From Thermoprotei archaeon (GTDB taxonomy: Archaea > Thermoproteota > Thermoprotei_A > Sulfolobales > WANQ01): 5,514 bases of DNA. A program made the translations under genes and the position numbers. The notes under the pieces are model-generated. The model worked only from the letters and a program-made list of their open reading frames with translations, had not been told where the DNA came from and did not search any database. Location of the stretch: contig JALWGO010000027.1 of assembly GCA_027038805.1 (NCBI GenBank), positions 1 through 5,514 of the forward strand. The letters run 5' to 3'. Below, piece by piece: positions 1 to 5,514 of this stretch (within the stretch, counting starts at the first letter, position 1; each line of letters starts with the position of its first letter).

Positions 1-1730
1 GTCTGGTCTACGGCTTCTGTTATCCAGTCGTATGGGAAGAGCTGGGTGAACAAGTTGTTCCATCCATACTGGTTTAGTGATGCTGTATGGGCTACACCGC
101 TATCAAGCCATACGTCTACTACGAAGGGCTCACGCTCCATTATTCCCCCGCATCTAGGACACTTTATCTTTACGCGATCTATCCATGGGCGGTGATGGTC
201 TACTACTTCTTCGGGGTTTAATGCGTGTTTCTTTACTTCCTCTAGGCTCCCAAAAGCTACACGGTATCCGCATTTCTTACAAGTCCATACTGGTAGTGGT
301 GTGCCCCAGTATCTTTCACGGCTTATACACCAGTCTCTAGCATTTTCTATCCAGTCGCGGAACCTCTTACTAGCCCACTCTGGGCTCCACCTAACCCTAT
401 CGTTTTCTTCAAGCATCTTCTTCTTAATGGGGTCTATGTTTATAAACCATTGACGATCCGCATAGTACATTAATGGTGTATCACATCTCCAGCAGTGCGG
501 GTAGTCATGTTCTATTTCACCTAAGTGTACGAGTAAGCCTTTTCTGCGGAGATCCTCTATCACATGGGGGTTTGCTTCCTTAAACCATAGCCCCTTGTAT
601 TTCCCAGCTTCTTCGGTAAAGTAGCCGTTCTTCTTTATAGGTCTAAATATCCTTATACCATACTTCTTACCAGTCTCAAAGTCCTCGGCACCATGGGCTG
701 GAGCTGTGTGGACTACGCCAGTACCCTCCTCCATGCTCACCCATTCTGCTACCACTATAGCATGCTCGTATTCTCCATTATGTTCTCGGTGAGCTGGAAC
801 TTCTTCGAGGAGAGGGTGAACGTATTTCTTGCCTAATAGCGTCTTGCCCTTGAATTTCTCTACTACTTCGTATTCCTTTACTCCTACCTCATCTAATACT
901 TTCTCATAGAGTTTCTCAGCCATTATCCAGTACTCGTCTCCAACTCTTATCTTAACATAAGTCTCGTCCGGATGGACTGTTAGGGCTTCATTAGCTATTA
1001 TTGTCCAGGGCGTAGTAGTCCAGGCAACCATGTAGGTTTTCTCTTCATCTCTCAGTGGAACCTTAAAGTATAGGCTTGGGTCTTTAATCTTCTTATAACC
1101 CTGTGCTACCTCGTGGCTACTTAACGCTGTTTCACAGCGGGGACATACGGGTACTACTCTTAGGTCTTCGTAGAGGAGTCCTTTCTCCCACATTGTTTTG
1201 AGGAAACTCCACGTAGTGTCAAGATATCTTGGATGCCTTGTCTGGTAGGCGTGGTCGTAGTCTAGCCATAATCCTAGTCTCTCGCTAGCTTTTCTCCAAT
1301 GTCCTATATAGTAGTCTACTAGTTCCTGGCATTGTTTAACGAATTTCTCTACGCCATAGTTTTCTATATCCTTCTTCGACTTGAATCCCAGCTTCTTCTC
1401 TACTTCTAGTTCTACTGGTAATCCCTGAGTATCCCATCCCGCTTGATCCCATACACGGTAACCCTTCATTCTACGATAACGTAGCTGTATATCCTTGAGC
1501 GTACGCCCCCTAGCATGGCCTACGTGCATGAAACCATTTGCTGTTGGGGGGCCTTCTAAGAAGCGGAATAGGGGAGCGTTCCGGTTTTTCTCCCAGGATT
1601 TTTCTTTTACTTTACGGTATATGTTGTTTTTAGACCAGTATTCTAGTACCCATTCTTCTACTTTTAATGGGTTATATCTGCCCTTAAGACTCGGCTTCTC
1701 GGATAATGATACCACCCATGTACACCCCAC
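1..1730 (-). CDS. ileS: Isoleucyl-tRNA synthetase, N-terminal ~576 residues (C-terminus off the left edge)
   Basis: Cytosolic class Ia synthetase that charges tRNA-Ile with isoleucine and edits mischarged valine. The minus frame is open from a GTG at 1730-1728 to the window edge. In order it shows the HIGH-type motif HVGH (residues 69-72), GWDTQGLPVE shortly after, the editing-domain Thr-rich peptide WTTTPWT (about 237-243), the editing-pocket segment GTGVVHTAPAHGAEDF (336-351, with Asp350), and WLDSGVA (541-547) as the catalytic domain resumes. Four CxxC knuckles (C196/C199, C413/C416, C484/C487, C524/C527) match the paired zinc-site layout known in this family. The last residues read ITEAVDQ, so the KMSKS loop and the anticodon-binding domain lie outside; family members are about 1,050 residues. 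The GTG start is chosen because AGAGG lies 7 nt upstream and an in-frame stop lies not far above; a second GTG five codons later is the alternative. Identity is very secure, the start less so. Confidence 0.96.
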   Translation of the reverse strand, partial: MGCTWVVSLSEKPSLKGRYNPLKVEEWVLEYWSKNNIYRKVKEKSWEKNRNAPLFRFLEGPPTANGFMHVGHARGRTLKDIQLRYRRMKGYRVWDQAGWDTQGLPVELEVEKKLGFKSKKDIENYGVEKFVKQCQELVDYYIGHWRKASERLGLWLDYDHAYQTRHPRYLDTTWSFLKTMWEKGLLYEDLRVVPVCPRCETALSSHEVAQGYKKIKDPSLYFKVPLRDEEKTYMVAWTTTPWTIIANEALTVHPDETYVKIRVGDEYWIMAEKLYEKVLDEVGVKEYEVVEKFKGKTLLGKKYVHPLLEEVPAHREHNGEYEHAIVVAEWVSMEEGTGVVHTAPAHGAEDFETGKKYGIRIFRPIKKNGYFTEEAGKYKGLWFKEANPHVIEDLRRKGLLVHLGEIEHDYPHCWRCDTPLMYYADRQWFINIDPIKKKMLEENDRVRWSPEWASKRFRDWIENARDWCISRERYWGTPLPVWTCKKCGYRVAFGSLEEVKKHALNPEEVVDHHRPWIDRVKIKCPRCGGIMEREPFVVDVWLDSGVAHTASLNQYGWNNLFTQLFPYDWITEAVDQ

Positions 1731-1737
1731 TAGTATG

Positions 1738-1765
1738 CCTCTATATATGTTTAACCATTAATTTC
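1738..1765 (-). promoter_or_regulatory. Probable ileS promoter box and ribosome binding site
   Basis: On the minus strand AGAGG (1742-1738) sits 7 nt before the GTG start and fits an archaeal Shine-Dalgarno. Two AT-rich boxes lie just above it: TTAAACATATATAG and, farther out, AAATTAAT. The outer box would give a short leader carrying the ribosome site. The inner box would predict a nearly leaderless transcript. Which one is used cannot be decided by reading. Confidence 0.45.
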
Positions 1766-1794
1766 CGAAGACCACGTATCCTCTTGCTTCTAAG

Positions 1795-1827
1795 GGAAAC
1801 TGTTTCCTAGTCTTTTAGTGGAGACTA
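1795..1827. repeat. Two adjacent inverted repeats in the ileS/unknown-gene divergent region
   Basis: GGAAAC-T-GTTTCC at 1795-1807 is a perfect 6-bp dyad around one central base. It is followed directly by TAGTCT (1808-1813) and its complement AGACTA (1822-1827), a 6-bp stem with an 8-nt loop. They lie between the putative ileS promoter and the plus-strand TATA-like box at about 1846, where an operator could influence either gene. Dyads this short also arise by chance, so an operator role is only inferred. The remainder of the 1731-1911 gap shows no RNA gene or convincing small ORF. Confidence 0.35.
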
Positions 1828-1845
1828 TAGAATCTTACTATTAGG

Positions 1846-1904
1846 CTTATATTCTATGCCAGCACTATACCCTACTAGGTTGTCTGAAAAACCATGTGGT
1901 GATG
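1846..1904 (+). promoter_or_regulatory. TATA-like box and strong archaeal Shine-Dalgarno for the unknown gene
   Basis: CTTATATT at 1846-1853 is a reasonable archaeal TATA-like box and predicts a transcript start near 1875, giving a leader of about 35 nt. GGTGAT at 1898-1903 is complementary to the AUCACC stretch at the archaeal 16S 3' end and lies 8 nt before ATG 1912. The ribosome site is the clearest in the window and is the reason for preferring ATG 1912 over GTG 1909. Confidence 0.55.
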
Positions 1905-1911
1905 CCATGTG

Positions 1912-2331
1912 ATGGTTCCCAGGGGTACTGGTAGATTATCTATCCTTGAATATGCTCTTGGAGTAAACCGCGAGGGCAAACTATTCATTCTACCAACAAA
2001 GGTTGTATGGTCTTCTATTAGGCGTGTAGAAGACTTGCGTGAGCTAGAGGGTTTCACGGTTATTGTAGTGGATATAGCCTTTGACCCGGTAGTGTTGAGC
2101 AAAGATAAAGCTGAGGAATACGTTGTAAAAGACTATGAGGCTTTAAAAGACGTTGAAGCCTTCGAACAGAGATTACCATTACTTATACGTAGAGTAGAAG
2201 TGGAGGGCAACAAGTATACCTTCTGGACAAAGAAGACTCGCCAGATGGTTTTGGAGAACTTGAACAAGTTGAAGAAAGAGTTAGCGGAGAAGTTGAAGTT
2301 AAGATTCGTTAGAACTCAAATACCCTACTAA
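1912..2331 (+). CDS. Uncharacterised 139-140 residue archaeal protein
   Basis: I do not recognise this protein. It is short, charged, and has no signal peptide, membrane span or Cys/His metal motif, so it is probably cytosolic. The N-terminal half looks like alternating beta and turn (LFILPTKVVW near residues 25-34, FTVIVVDIAF near 49-58). The second half is helical and Lys/Glu-rich, ending in a likely amphipathic or coiled-coil helix (LENLNKLKKELAEKLKLRF, about residues 115-133). Frame reality is supported by a GGTGAT ribosome site 8 nt before the ATG, codon use like its neighbours, and tidy intergenic spacing on both sides. An in-frame GTG directly before the ATG (1909) would add one residue. 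It is divergent from ileS and convergent with the diphthine synthase gene, which gives no firm functional link. The overlapping minus-strand open frame at 1875-2102 has no comparable signals. Confidence 0.8.
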   Translation: MVPRGTGRLSILEYALGVNREGKLFILPTKVVWSSIRRVEDLRELEGFTVIVVDIAFDPVVLSKDKAEEYVVKDYEALKDVEAFEQRLPLLIRRVEVEGNKYTFWTKKTRQMVLENLNKLKKELAEKLKLRFVRTQIPY

Positions 2332-2354
2332 ATCTAATAGAAGATCTCCATTTT

Positions 2355-2371
2355 TAAAGGGATACCCTTTA
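2355..2371. terminator. Perfect hairpin between convergent 3' ends
   Basis: TAAAGGG-ATA-CCCTTTA forms a perfect 7-bp stem with a 3-nt loop, centred in the 66-bp gap between the stop of the unknown plus-strand gene and the stop of the diphthine synthase gene. On the plus strand it is followed by T-rich sequence (ATTCTT, then a run of five T at 2384-2388). This suits termination of the plus-strand gene; archaeal termination depends mainly on the T tracts and the hairpin may be incidental. The dyad reads the same on both strands, so a two-way role is possible. Confidence 0.4.
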
Positions 2372-2397
2372 TTCTTAATGCTATTTTTAGACTTAGG

Positions 2398-3240
2398 CTA
2401 GGCTTGAATATACTTTAATATTCTCTCATATCTAGGATTCCCTCTAACATGTTTTATGGGCAGTTTTCCGTGAAACAATAGTGTTTCTAGTTCAACTGGA
2501 TGTAGGGTTCCAGTGACTATTAGACTGTGGGGTGGTGGCGGATAGTCATAGTCTTTTAGATATTTTATTAGATCTGCTTGAACTCTAGCCTCCCTACTAC
2601 CCGCTCTAGCTATACCCACACCTATCGTCTCGTGTAAAAGGGGTTGACAGCCGTGTTTCCCACAATATTCTTCTTCTAGTCTTAGCAAGATATCTGAAGC
2701 CTCTACTATACTCATTGCTCGTCCTTCATCAAATCTTATGTCAAGCAATACTAATGTGTGTAAACCCTTCTCCATGTTTTCTCTAATAACCTGTATTGTT
2801 GTGTAGGGTTTGTATTGTTCTTCGGGGTAGGTGAGGGTTACTATTCTACCAAACTTGTACACTTGTAATCCACTAAGAGAGATAGATGCTTGTATTCCAG
2901 ATAATCCTGGCACTATTCTGTATTCTATTCCTTTCTTGGCTGCTTCTACTATTAGGTTTACATGTGTTGTAGCCATTAAGGGGTCTCCAGCAACTGCTAG
3001 TACAACGTATTTTTCTTTTGCTTCTCTTAGTATTGTTTTACCGGATTCTTCTTCGAGTTCCATCCGTGTAATGAATTTCAGTTCTCCTAAGATCATCCTT
3101 TTTATTCTCCCATAGCTTAGTCCCGGGGCTATCGAGGTATAGGTTTCAAGGAATACTATGTCTGCTCTAGACAAGTGGTCTAATGCTTCGATGCTCATAT
3201 AGTCTATGCTTGTTCCAAGGCCTAGGATTACTAGAACCAT
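2398..3240 (-). CDS. dphB: Diphthine synthase (S-adenosylmethionine-dependent methyltransferase)
   Basis: Transfers methyl groups from S-adenosylmethionine to the 3-amino-3-carboxypropyl-histidine of translation elongation factor 2, the second stage of diphthamide synthesis. The protein is 280 residues, close to the family norm. It has the tetrapyrrole-methylase-like fold signatures in order: GLGTSIDYMS at residues 7-16, ADIVFLETYTS (26-36), AVAGDPLMATTH (82-93, cofactor loop), PGLSGIQASISLSGLQVYKFG (111-131), VLLDIR (164-169) and PPPPHSLIVTGTLHPVE (234-250). These distinguish it from the cobalamin-pathway methylases of the same superfamily. The ATG at 3240 is supported by AAGGT 8 nt upstream, and it puts the GLG motif at the usual position right after the first strand. 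The gene is divergent from the PfkB-family kinase and convergent with the unknown gene. C193 and C198 form a CxxxxC pair that might be a disulfide. Identity is secure. Confidence 0.95.
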   Translation of the reverse strand: MVLVILGLGTSIDYMSIEALDHLSRADIVFLETYTSIAPGLSYGRIKRMILGELKFITRMELEEESGKTILREAKEKYVVLAVAGDPLMATTHVNLIVEAAKKGIEYRIVPGLSGIQASISLSGLQVYKFGRIVTLTYPEEQYKPYTTIQVIRENMEKGLHTLVLLDIRFDEGRAMSIVEASDILLRLEEEYCGKHGCQPLLHETIGVGIARAGSREARVQADLIKYLKDYDYPPPPHSLIVTGTLHPVELETLLFHGKLPIKHVRGNPRYERILKYIQA

Positions 3241-3298
3241 TTATATTTACCTTGAAAGTAATCGGTTACGTAGGGATAAATAGTTTTAGAGTGATAAC
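3241..3298. promoter_or_regulatory. Compact divergent promoter region of dphB and the PfkB-family kinase
   Basis: Only 58 bp separate the two start codons. Reading minus, CTATTTAT (3283-3276) lies about 40 bp before the dphB ATG and predicts a leader near 14 nt that contains AAGGT (3253-3249). Reading plus, TTTATATTT at 3240-3248 overlaps the dphB start and predicts a kinase leader near 29 nt carrying a weak GTGAT (3291-3295). The same 3276-3283 box read as ATAAATAG could also serve an almost leaderless kinase transcript. The two promoters therefore appear interleaved. Confidence 0.5.
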
Positions 3299-4387
3299 AT
3301 GGATTATCCTCCCGAGAAAGTATTGGAGAACCTACTGGATAAATTAGGAGAACTAGTTAACCATAGTGTTAGCGTGTTACCTGACTTCTTTATAGACCGT
3401 ATAGTTGTAACTAATAGGAGTTTTAGCGAACTAGTAGAGGATCTTAGGAGAGTTGCTGAACGTAAGGGGGGTAATATTGTAGGTGTTAGAGAGGAGATAA
3501 TCCGTGGCGGAAATGCAGCAAATACTGCTTCCGCTTTGGGAGCTCTTGGTGTGAGAGTATACCCTATACTCATTACTGGACGGCTTGGAAAAGCATTGCT
3601 TGAGTACTTTCTAACCAGCATGCCCATTGACTTGAGCTATGTTAAGACTTGGGGTAGAGAGAGTATGACTGTTGCATTAGAGACAAGCTATAATGGTGAA
3701 AAAGTGAACATTATGATTAGTGATTCAGGTAGCCTTGAATGCTTTAGCATAGAACACCTCGAGGAAAGAGACTTCGAGTTATTAGAGAGAGTTGAACTAG
3801 TAGGTTTCTTTAACTGGGCTCAAAACAAGTGTGCGAACAGGTTGCTTAGGGGGATAAGAGAACACGTTAAGACACCATTATTTCTAGATACGAGTGATCC
3901 GAGAATAGTTGATAATAAACGTGTAAGCGAGCTATTAGATATGCTTATGAGAGGATATGTAGACTATCTAAGCTTAAATGAAAACGAAGCAGTATTCTAT
4001 GCCGAAAAACTAGGATACGAGTCCCATGGAAAGAGACTTGTAGAAGAAGCCTATGGTGCGGCAAAATACTTGTCCGAGCATTTAAGTGTAGAGAAAATAT
4101 TCTTGCACACAACCAAGTATACTGCTGTTTTCCCAAGCGGTGAAATAGCTGGTGTGTTCGAAGTGGACCCAGTAAGAGTAACTGGTGCAGGCGATACATG
4201 GAATGCAGGAGTGATAGCGGGAATACTCTTAGGGCTCAAAGACTATGAGGGAATAGTCTTAGCTAACAGTGTTGCTGCATGTTATATAACACGAGTAGAT
4301 GGAAGACACTGTGGAGTCCAAGAACTAAGGGAATTCCTATCCAATAATCCGAGGATACTTGGCCCTCCCAAAGGGCTAGCTATTTAA
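3299..4387 (+). CDS. PfkB/ribokinase-family carbohydrate or nucleoside kinase, substrate unknown
   Basis: ATP-dependent phosphorylation of a sugar or nucleoside in the cytosol; the substrate cannot be assigned by reading. PfkB marks are LPDFFIDRIV (27-36, the first strand with the Asp that normally contacts substrate), GGNAANTASALGALG (70-84, the family's N-terminal glycine-rich signature), LSLNENE (224-230) and VTGAGDTWNAG (294-304), where GAGD forms the anion hole and Asp299 is the expected catalytic base. The motif has Trp where Phe is common (DTF to DTW). At 362 residues it is longer than the usual 300-330: about 25 residues of helical sequence precede the first strand, and the tail after the last helix ends in a Pro/Gly-rich segment. 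The ATG at 3299 is the only natural start above the first motif, with a weak GTGAT 3 nt upstream. Candidates include a nucleoside, ketodeoxygluconate or other sugar kinase. Family assignment is firm. Confidence 0.92.
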   Translation: MDYPPEKVLENLLDKLGELVNHSVSVLPDFFIDRIVVTNRSFSELVEDLRRVAERKGGNIVGVREEIIRGGNAANTASALGALGVRVYPILITGRLGKALLEYFLTSMPIDLSYVKTWGRESMTVALETSYNGEKVNIMISDSGSLECFSIEHLEERDFELLERVELVGFFNWAQNKCANRLLRGIREHVKTPLFLDTSDPRIVDNKRVSELLDMLMRGYVDYLSLNENEAVFYAEKLGYESHGKRLVEEAYGAAKYLSEHLSVEKIFLHTTKYTAVFPSGEIAGVFEVDPVRVTGAGDTWNAGVIAGILLGLKDYEGIVLANSVAACYITRVDGRHCGVQELREFLSNNPRILGPPKGLAI

Positions 4388-4405
4388 GTATTTCCAGGAT
4401 AAAAC

Positions 4406-4413
4406 AATAAAAG
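4406..4413 (+). promoter_or_regulatory. TATA-like box before the exported protein gene
   Basis: AATAAAAG is centred about 27 bp before the TTG start at 4437, which is the spacing expected for a leaderless archaeal transcript. A second AT-rich box, TTTAAGTA at 4383-4390, overlaps the kinase stop codon and would instead give a leader of about 25 nt. The assignment rests on spacing and base content only. Confidence 0.4.
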
Positions 4414-4438
4414 CCTCCTCTTCTCTCCCGGGGGCTTT
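4410..4438 (+). terminator. GC-rich hairpin after the kinase gene, overlapping the next start
   Basis: AAAGCCTCC (4410-4418) pairs with GGGGGCTTT (4430-4438) as a 9-bp stem with one T-G wobble and an 11-nt loop. It begins 23 nt after the kinase stop. It could mark the end of the kinase transcript, but only three T bases close the stem and no T tract follows. Its right arm contains the first two bases of the TTG start of the next gene, so in a read-through transcript it could mask that start. Confidence 0.35.
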
Positions 4439-5514
4439 GATTACTAGGACGTTATTAATTGTAATAGTATTCCTAATACTCATTCAAGTATTTGCAGCCT
4501 TAGACGTTAGAGGAGCCTATAGTAAACCCATAGTAATAGTAGACGATGATGGAGTAGACTGTCCCAATGCAGATATAATCGGTGAAAACGCTATACAGAG
4601 AGCAATAAGTAGCGGCCTAGTAGAATATAATGGTACTATAATTGCTTGCAAAGGAGTCTACAATGGCTTCACTAACGTAATAGAAGACTTCTACGGCAGA
4701 CGAAAAGTGATACCAATTAAAGTAGTTGGAAGAGGAAAGACTACAATAATATACAATACGAGGGGGAGACTTGTTGATACAATATTAAGTAACTTATCAA
4801 TAATACTATATCCGACACCGATAGAGCATATTATAATACTAAGACTTGGGGGAAAGACAACTATAATAAATACTAGTATAAGCGCATATGGTGATGGGTG
4901 GTCTTTTGGAGAAGTATTCATTGAAGATGGTGCCAGCGTTAAAATATCATCAAGTGTGCTTAGAAACTATAATCCATCGTTGGAGAACTCTATTGTATAC
5001 TCTACAAATGCTTCCAACATAGAGGTAGAGAACTCTAATATTAGTGGATACGTAGAACTAAGGGCTAGAACAATAATATTTAACGGTAATTTAAAGGATA
5101 GCATAGGGAGTTATAATAGATTCTCTACAAAATGCTTCTTCACGGGCCTTTACTTCATATGTATTATTAGTAGGCCCCACCCAACTATAACTATTATTGG
5201 CGATAAAGTTGATATCAGTAATAACACGTTTACTGGTTCGCTATTCGTTGAGAGTAACAACTTGTTGATGAGGGAGAACAATTTTGTAAAAGAAGGCTCA
5301 GACAACATATATAACTATAATCCAGTAGACCCGTTAAATGATGTATTTAATGCTGGACTAGACTTCGTCCTAGTTAGAGGAAACGGTGTAATAGAGAACA
5401 ATGTATTCAAATATGCTGGTGAAATAAAATCCTACTCTCATTACAATATTACTCTATGGGGGGCACTAAGATTACTAGGGGTATTCACTGTTCATAGAAA
5501 CCTCTTCTATAAGA
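4437..5514 (+). CDS. Exported beta-helix-type (pectin-lyase-like) protein, N-terminal 359 residues
   Basis: The frame stays open from TTG 4437 to the window edge, so the C-terminus is missing. A hydrophobic segment at residues 5-21 (TLLIVIVFLILIQVFAA) after one Arg looks like a signal peptide or N-terminal anchor. Then comes IVIVDDDGVDCPNAD (32-46), AIQRAI (52-57) and GTIIACKGVYNG (66-77), the usual entry into right-handed parallel beta-helix proteins of the pectin-lyase/NosD-like type. C42 and C71 could pair. Later rungs carry NNxF-like turns: SNNTF (around 262), ENNF (281), ENNVF (321) and HRNLF (around 355). Seven N-x-S/T sequons (N65, N119, N145, N191, N201, N262, N337) suggest a glycosylated surface or secreted protein. 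No in-frame ATG or GTG stands before the hydrophobic segment, so TTG is the likely start, possibly leaderless. Enzyme activity versus binding or structural role cannot be judged. It follows the kinase on the same strand after 49 bp. Confidence 0.82.
   Translation, partial: MITRTLLIVIVFLILIQVFAALDVRGAYSKPIVIVDDDGVDCPNADIIGENAIQRAISSGLVEYNGTIIACKGVYNGFTNVIEDFYGRRKVIPIKVVGRGKTTIIYNTRGRLVDTILSNLSIILYPTPIEHIIILRLGGKTTIINTSISAYGDGWSFGEVFIEDGASVKISSSVLRNYNPSLENSIVYSTNASNIEVENSNISGYVELRARTIIFNGNLKDSIGSYNRFSTKCFFTGLYFICIISRPHPTITIIGDKVDISNNTFTGSLFVESNNLLMRENNFVKEGSDNIYNYNPVDPLNDVFNAGLDFVLVRGNGVIENNVFKYAGEIKSYSHYNITLWGALRLLGVFTVHRNLFYK

Noticed and set aside
1495..1761. Plus-strand open frame of 88 codons
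   Set aside because: It lies antisense over the N-terminal part of isoleucyl-tRNA synthetase, including the HVGH motif, and its product has no sensible composition or ribosome site.
1875..2102. Minus-strand open frame of 75 codons
   Set aside because: It is antisense to the unknown plus-strand gene, which has the strong GGTGAT ribosome site and typical codon use.
2831..3115. Plus-strand open frame of 94 codons
   Set aside because: It is antisense to the cofactor-binding core of diphthine synthase; its Ser/Ile-rich product is typical of a shadow frame.
3304..3627. Minus-strand open frame of 107 codons
   Set aside because: It is antisense to the N-terminal half of the PfkB-family kinase, whose frame carries clear family motifs.
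3945..4239. Two overlapping minus-strand open frames (84 and 62 codons)
   Set aside because: Both are antisense to the kinase C-terminal motif region, and they overlap each other in different frames.
4388..4436. The kinase and the exported protein as one operon
   Set aside because: They share a strand and are 49 bp apart, but a hairpin and a TATA-like box lie between them and the products have no evident link, so separate transcription is more likely, though not proven.
4691..4921. Minus-strand open frame of 76 codons, hydrophobic
   Set aside because: It is antisense to the exported beta-helix-type gene. Its apparent membrane character comes from the reverse complement of ATA/AAT-rich codons.
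1..5514. CRISPR arrays, tRNA or rRNA genes, insertion sequences, attachment sites, replication origin
   Set aside because: No regularly spaced direct repeats, cloverleaf-like segments with tRNA consensus boxes, transposase motifs or long terminal inverted repeats were seen. Gaps between genes are all under 200 bp and are accounted for by promoter- or terminator-like signals.

Overview
The window looks like chromosomal DNA from a hyperthermophilic archaeon, most likely a crenarchaeote of the Desulfurococcales type. Diphthine synthase (a step in the archaeal/eukaryotic diphthamide pathway) and an archaeal-type isoleucyl-tRNA synthetase are both present. Codon use leans on AGA/AGG for Arg, ATA for Ile and CTA/TTA for Leu, the proteins are rich in Lys and Glu, starts include GTG and TTG, and several upstream sequences match the archaeal anti-Shine-Dalgarno. 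Genus cannot be fixed from the sequence alone. Base composition is A+T-rich (roughly 40-45% GC by eye) and uniform, with no sign of a recently transferred island.

Layout, left to right: (1) 1-1730, minus strand: the N-terminal ~576 residues of isoleucyl-tRNA synthetase, running off the left edge. (2) 1731-1911: a divergent intergenic region with promoter-like boxes and two adjacent inverted repeats. (3) 1912-2331, plus strand: a 139-140 residue protein that I do not recognise. (4) 2332-2397: a short convergent gap with a perfect hairpin. (5) 2398-3240, minus: diphthine synthase. (6) 3241-3298: a 58-bp divergent gap in which two promoters appear interleaved. (7) 3299-4387, plus: a PfkB/ribokinase-family kinase. 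(8) 4388-4436: a short gap with a GC-rich hairpin and a TATA-like box. (9) 4437-5514, plus: the N-terminal 359 residues of an exported, probably glycosylated beta-helix-type protein starting with TTG and running off the right edge.

Two genes serve translation: ileS charges tRNA-Ile, and dphB modifies the translocation factor aEF-2. The kinase is a small-molecule metabolic enzyme of unknown substrate. The last gene encodes a secreted or surface protein. Strands alternate (-, +, -, +, +), so most genes are separate transcription units and the window is not one operon. I found no CRISPR array, tRNA/rRNA gene, insertion sequence or defence cassette, and nothing that amounts to a new biological system. 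The items most worth a second look are the unrecognised 139-140 residue protein, the exported beta-helix-type protein with its hairpin-embedded TTG start, and the compact divergent control regions.
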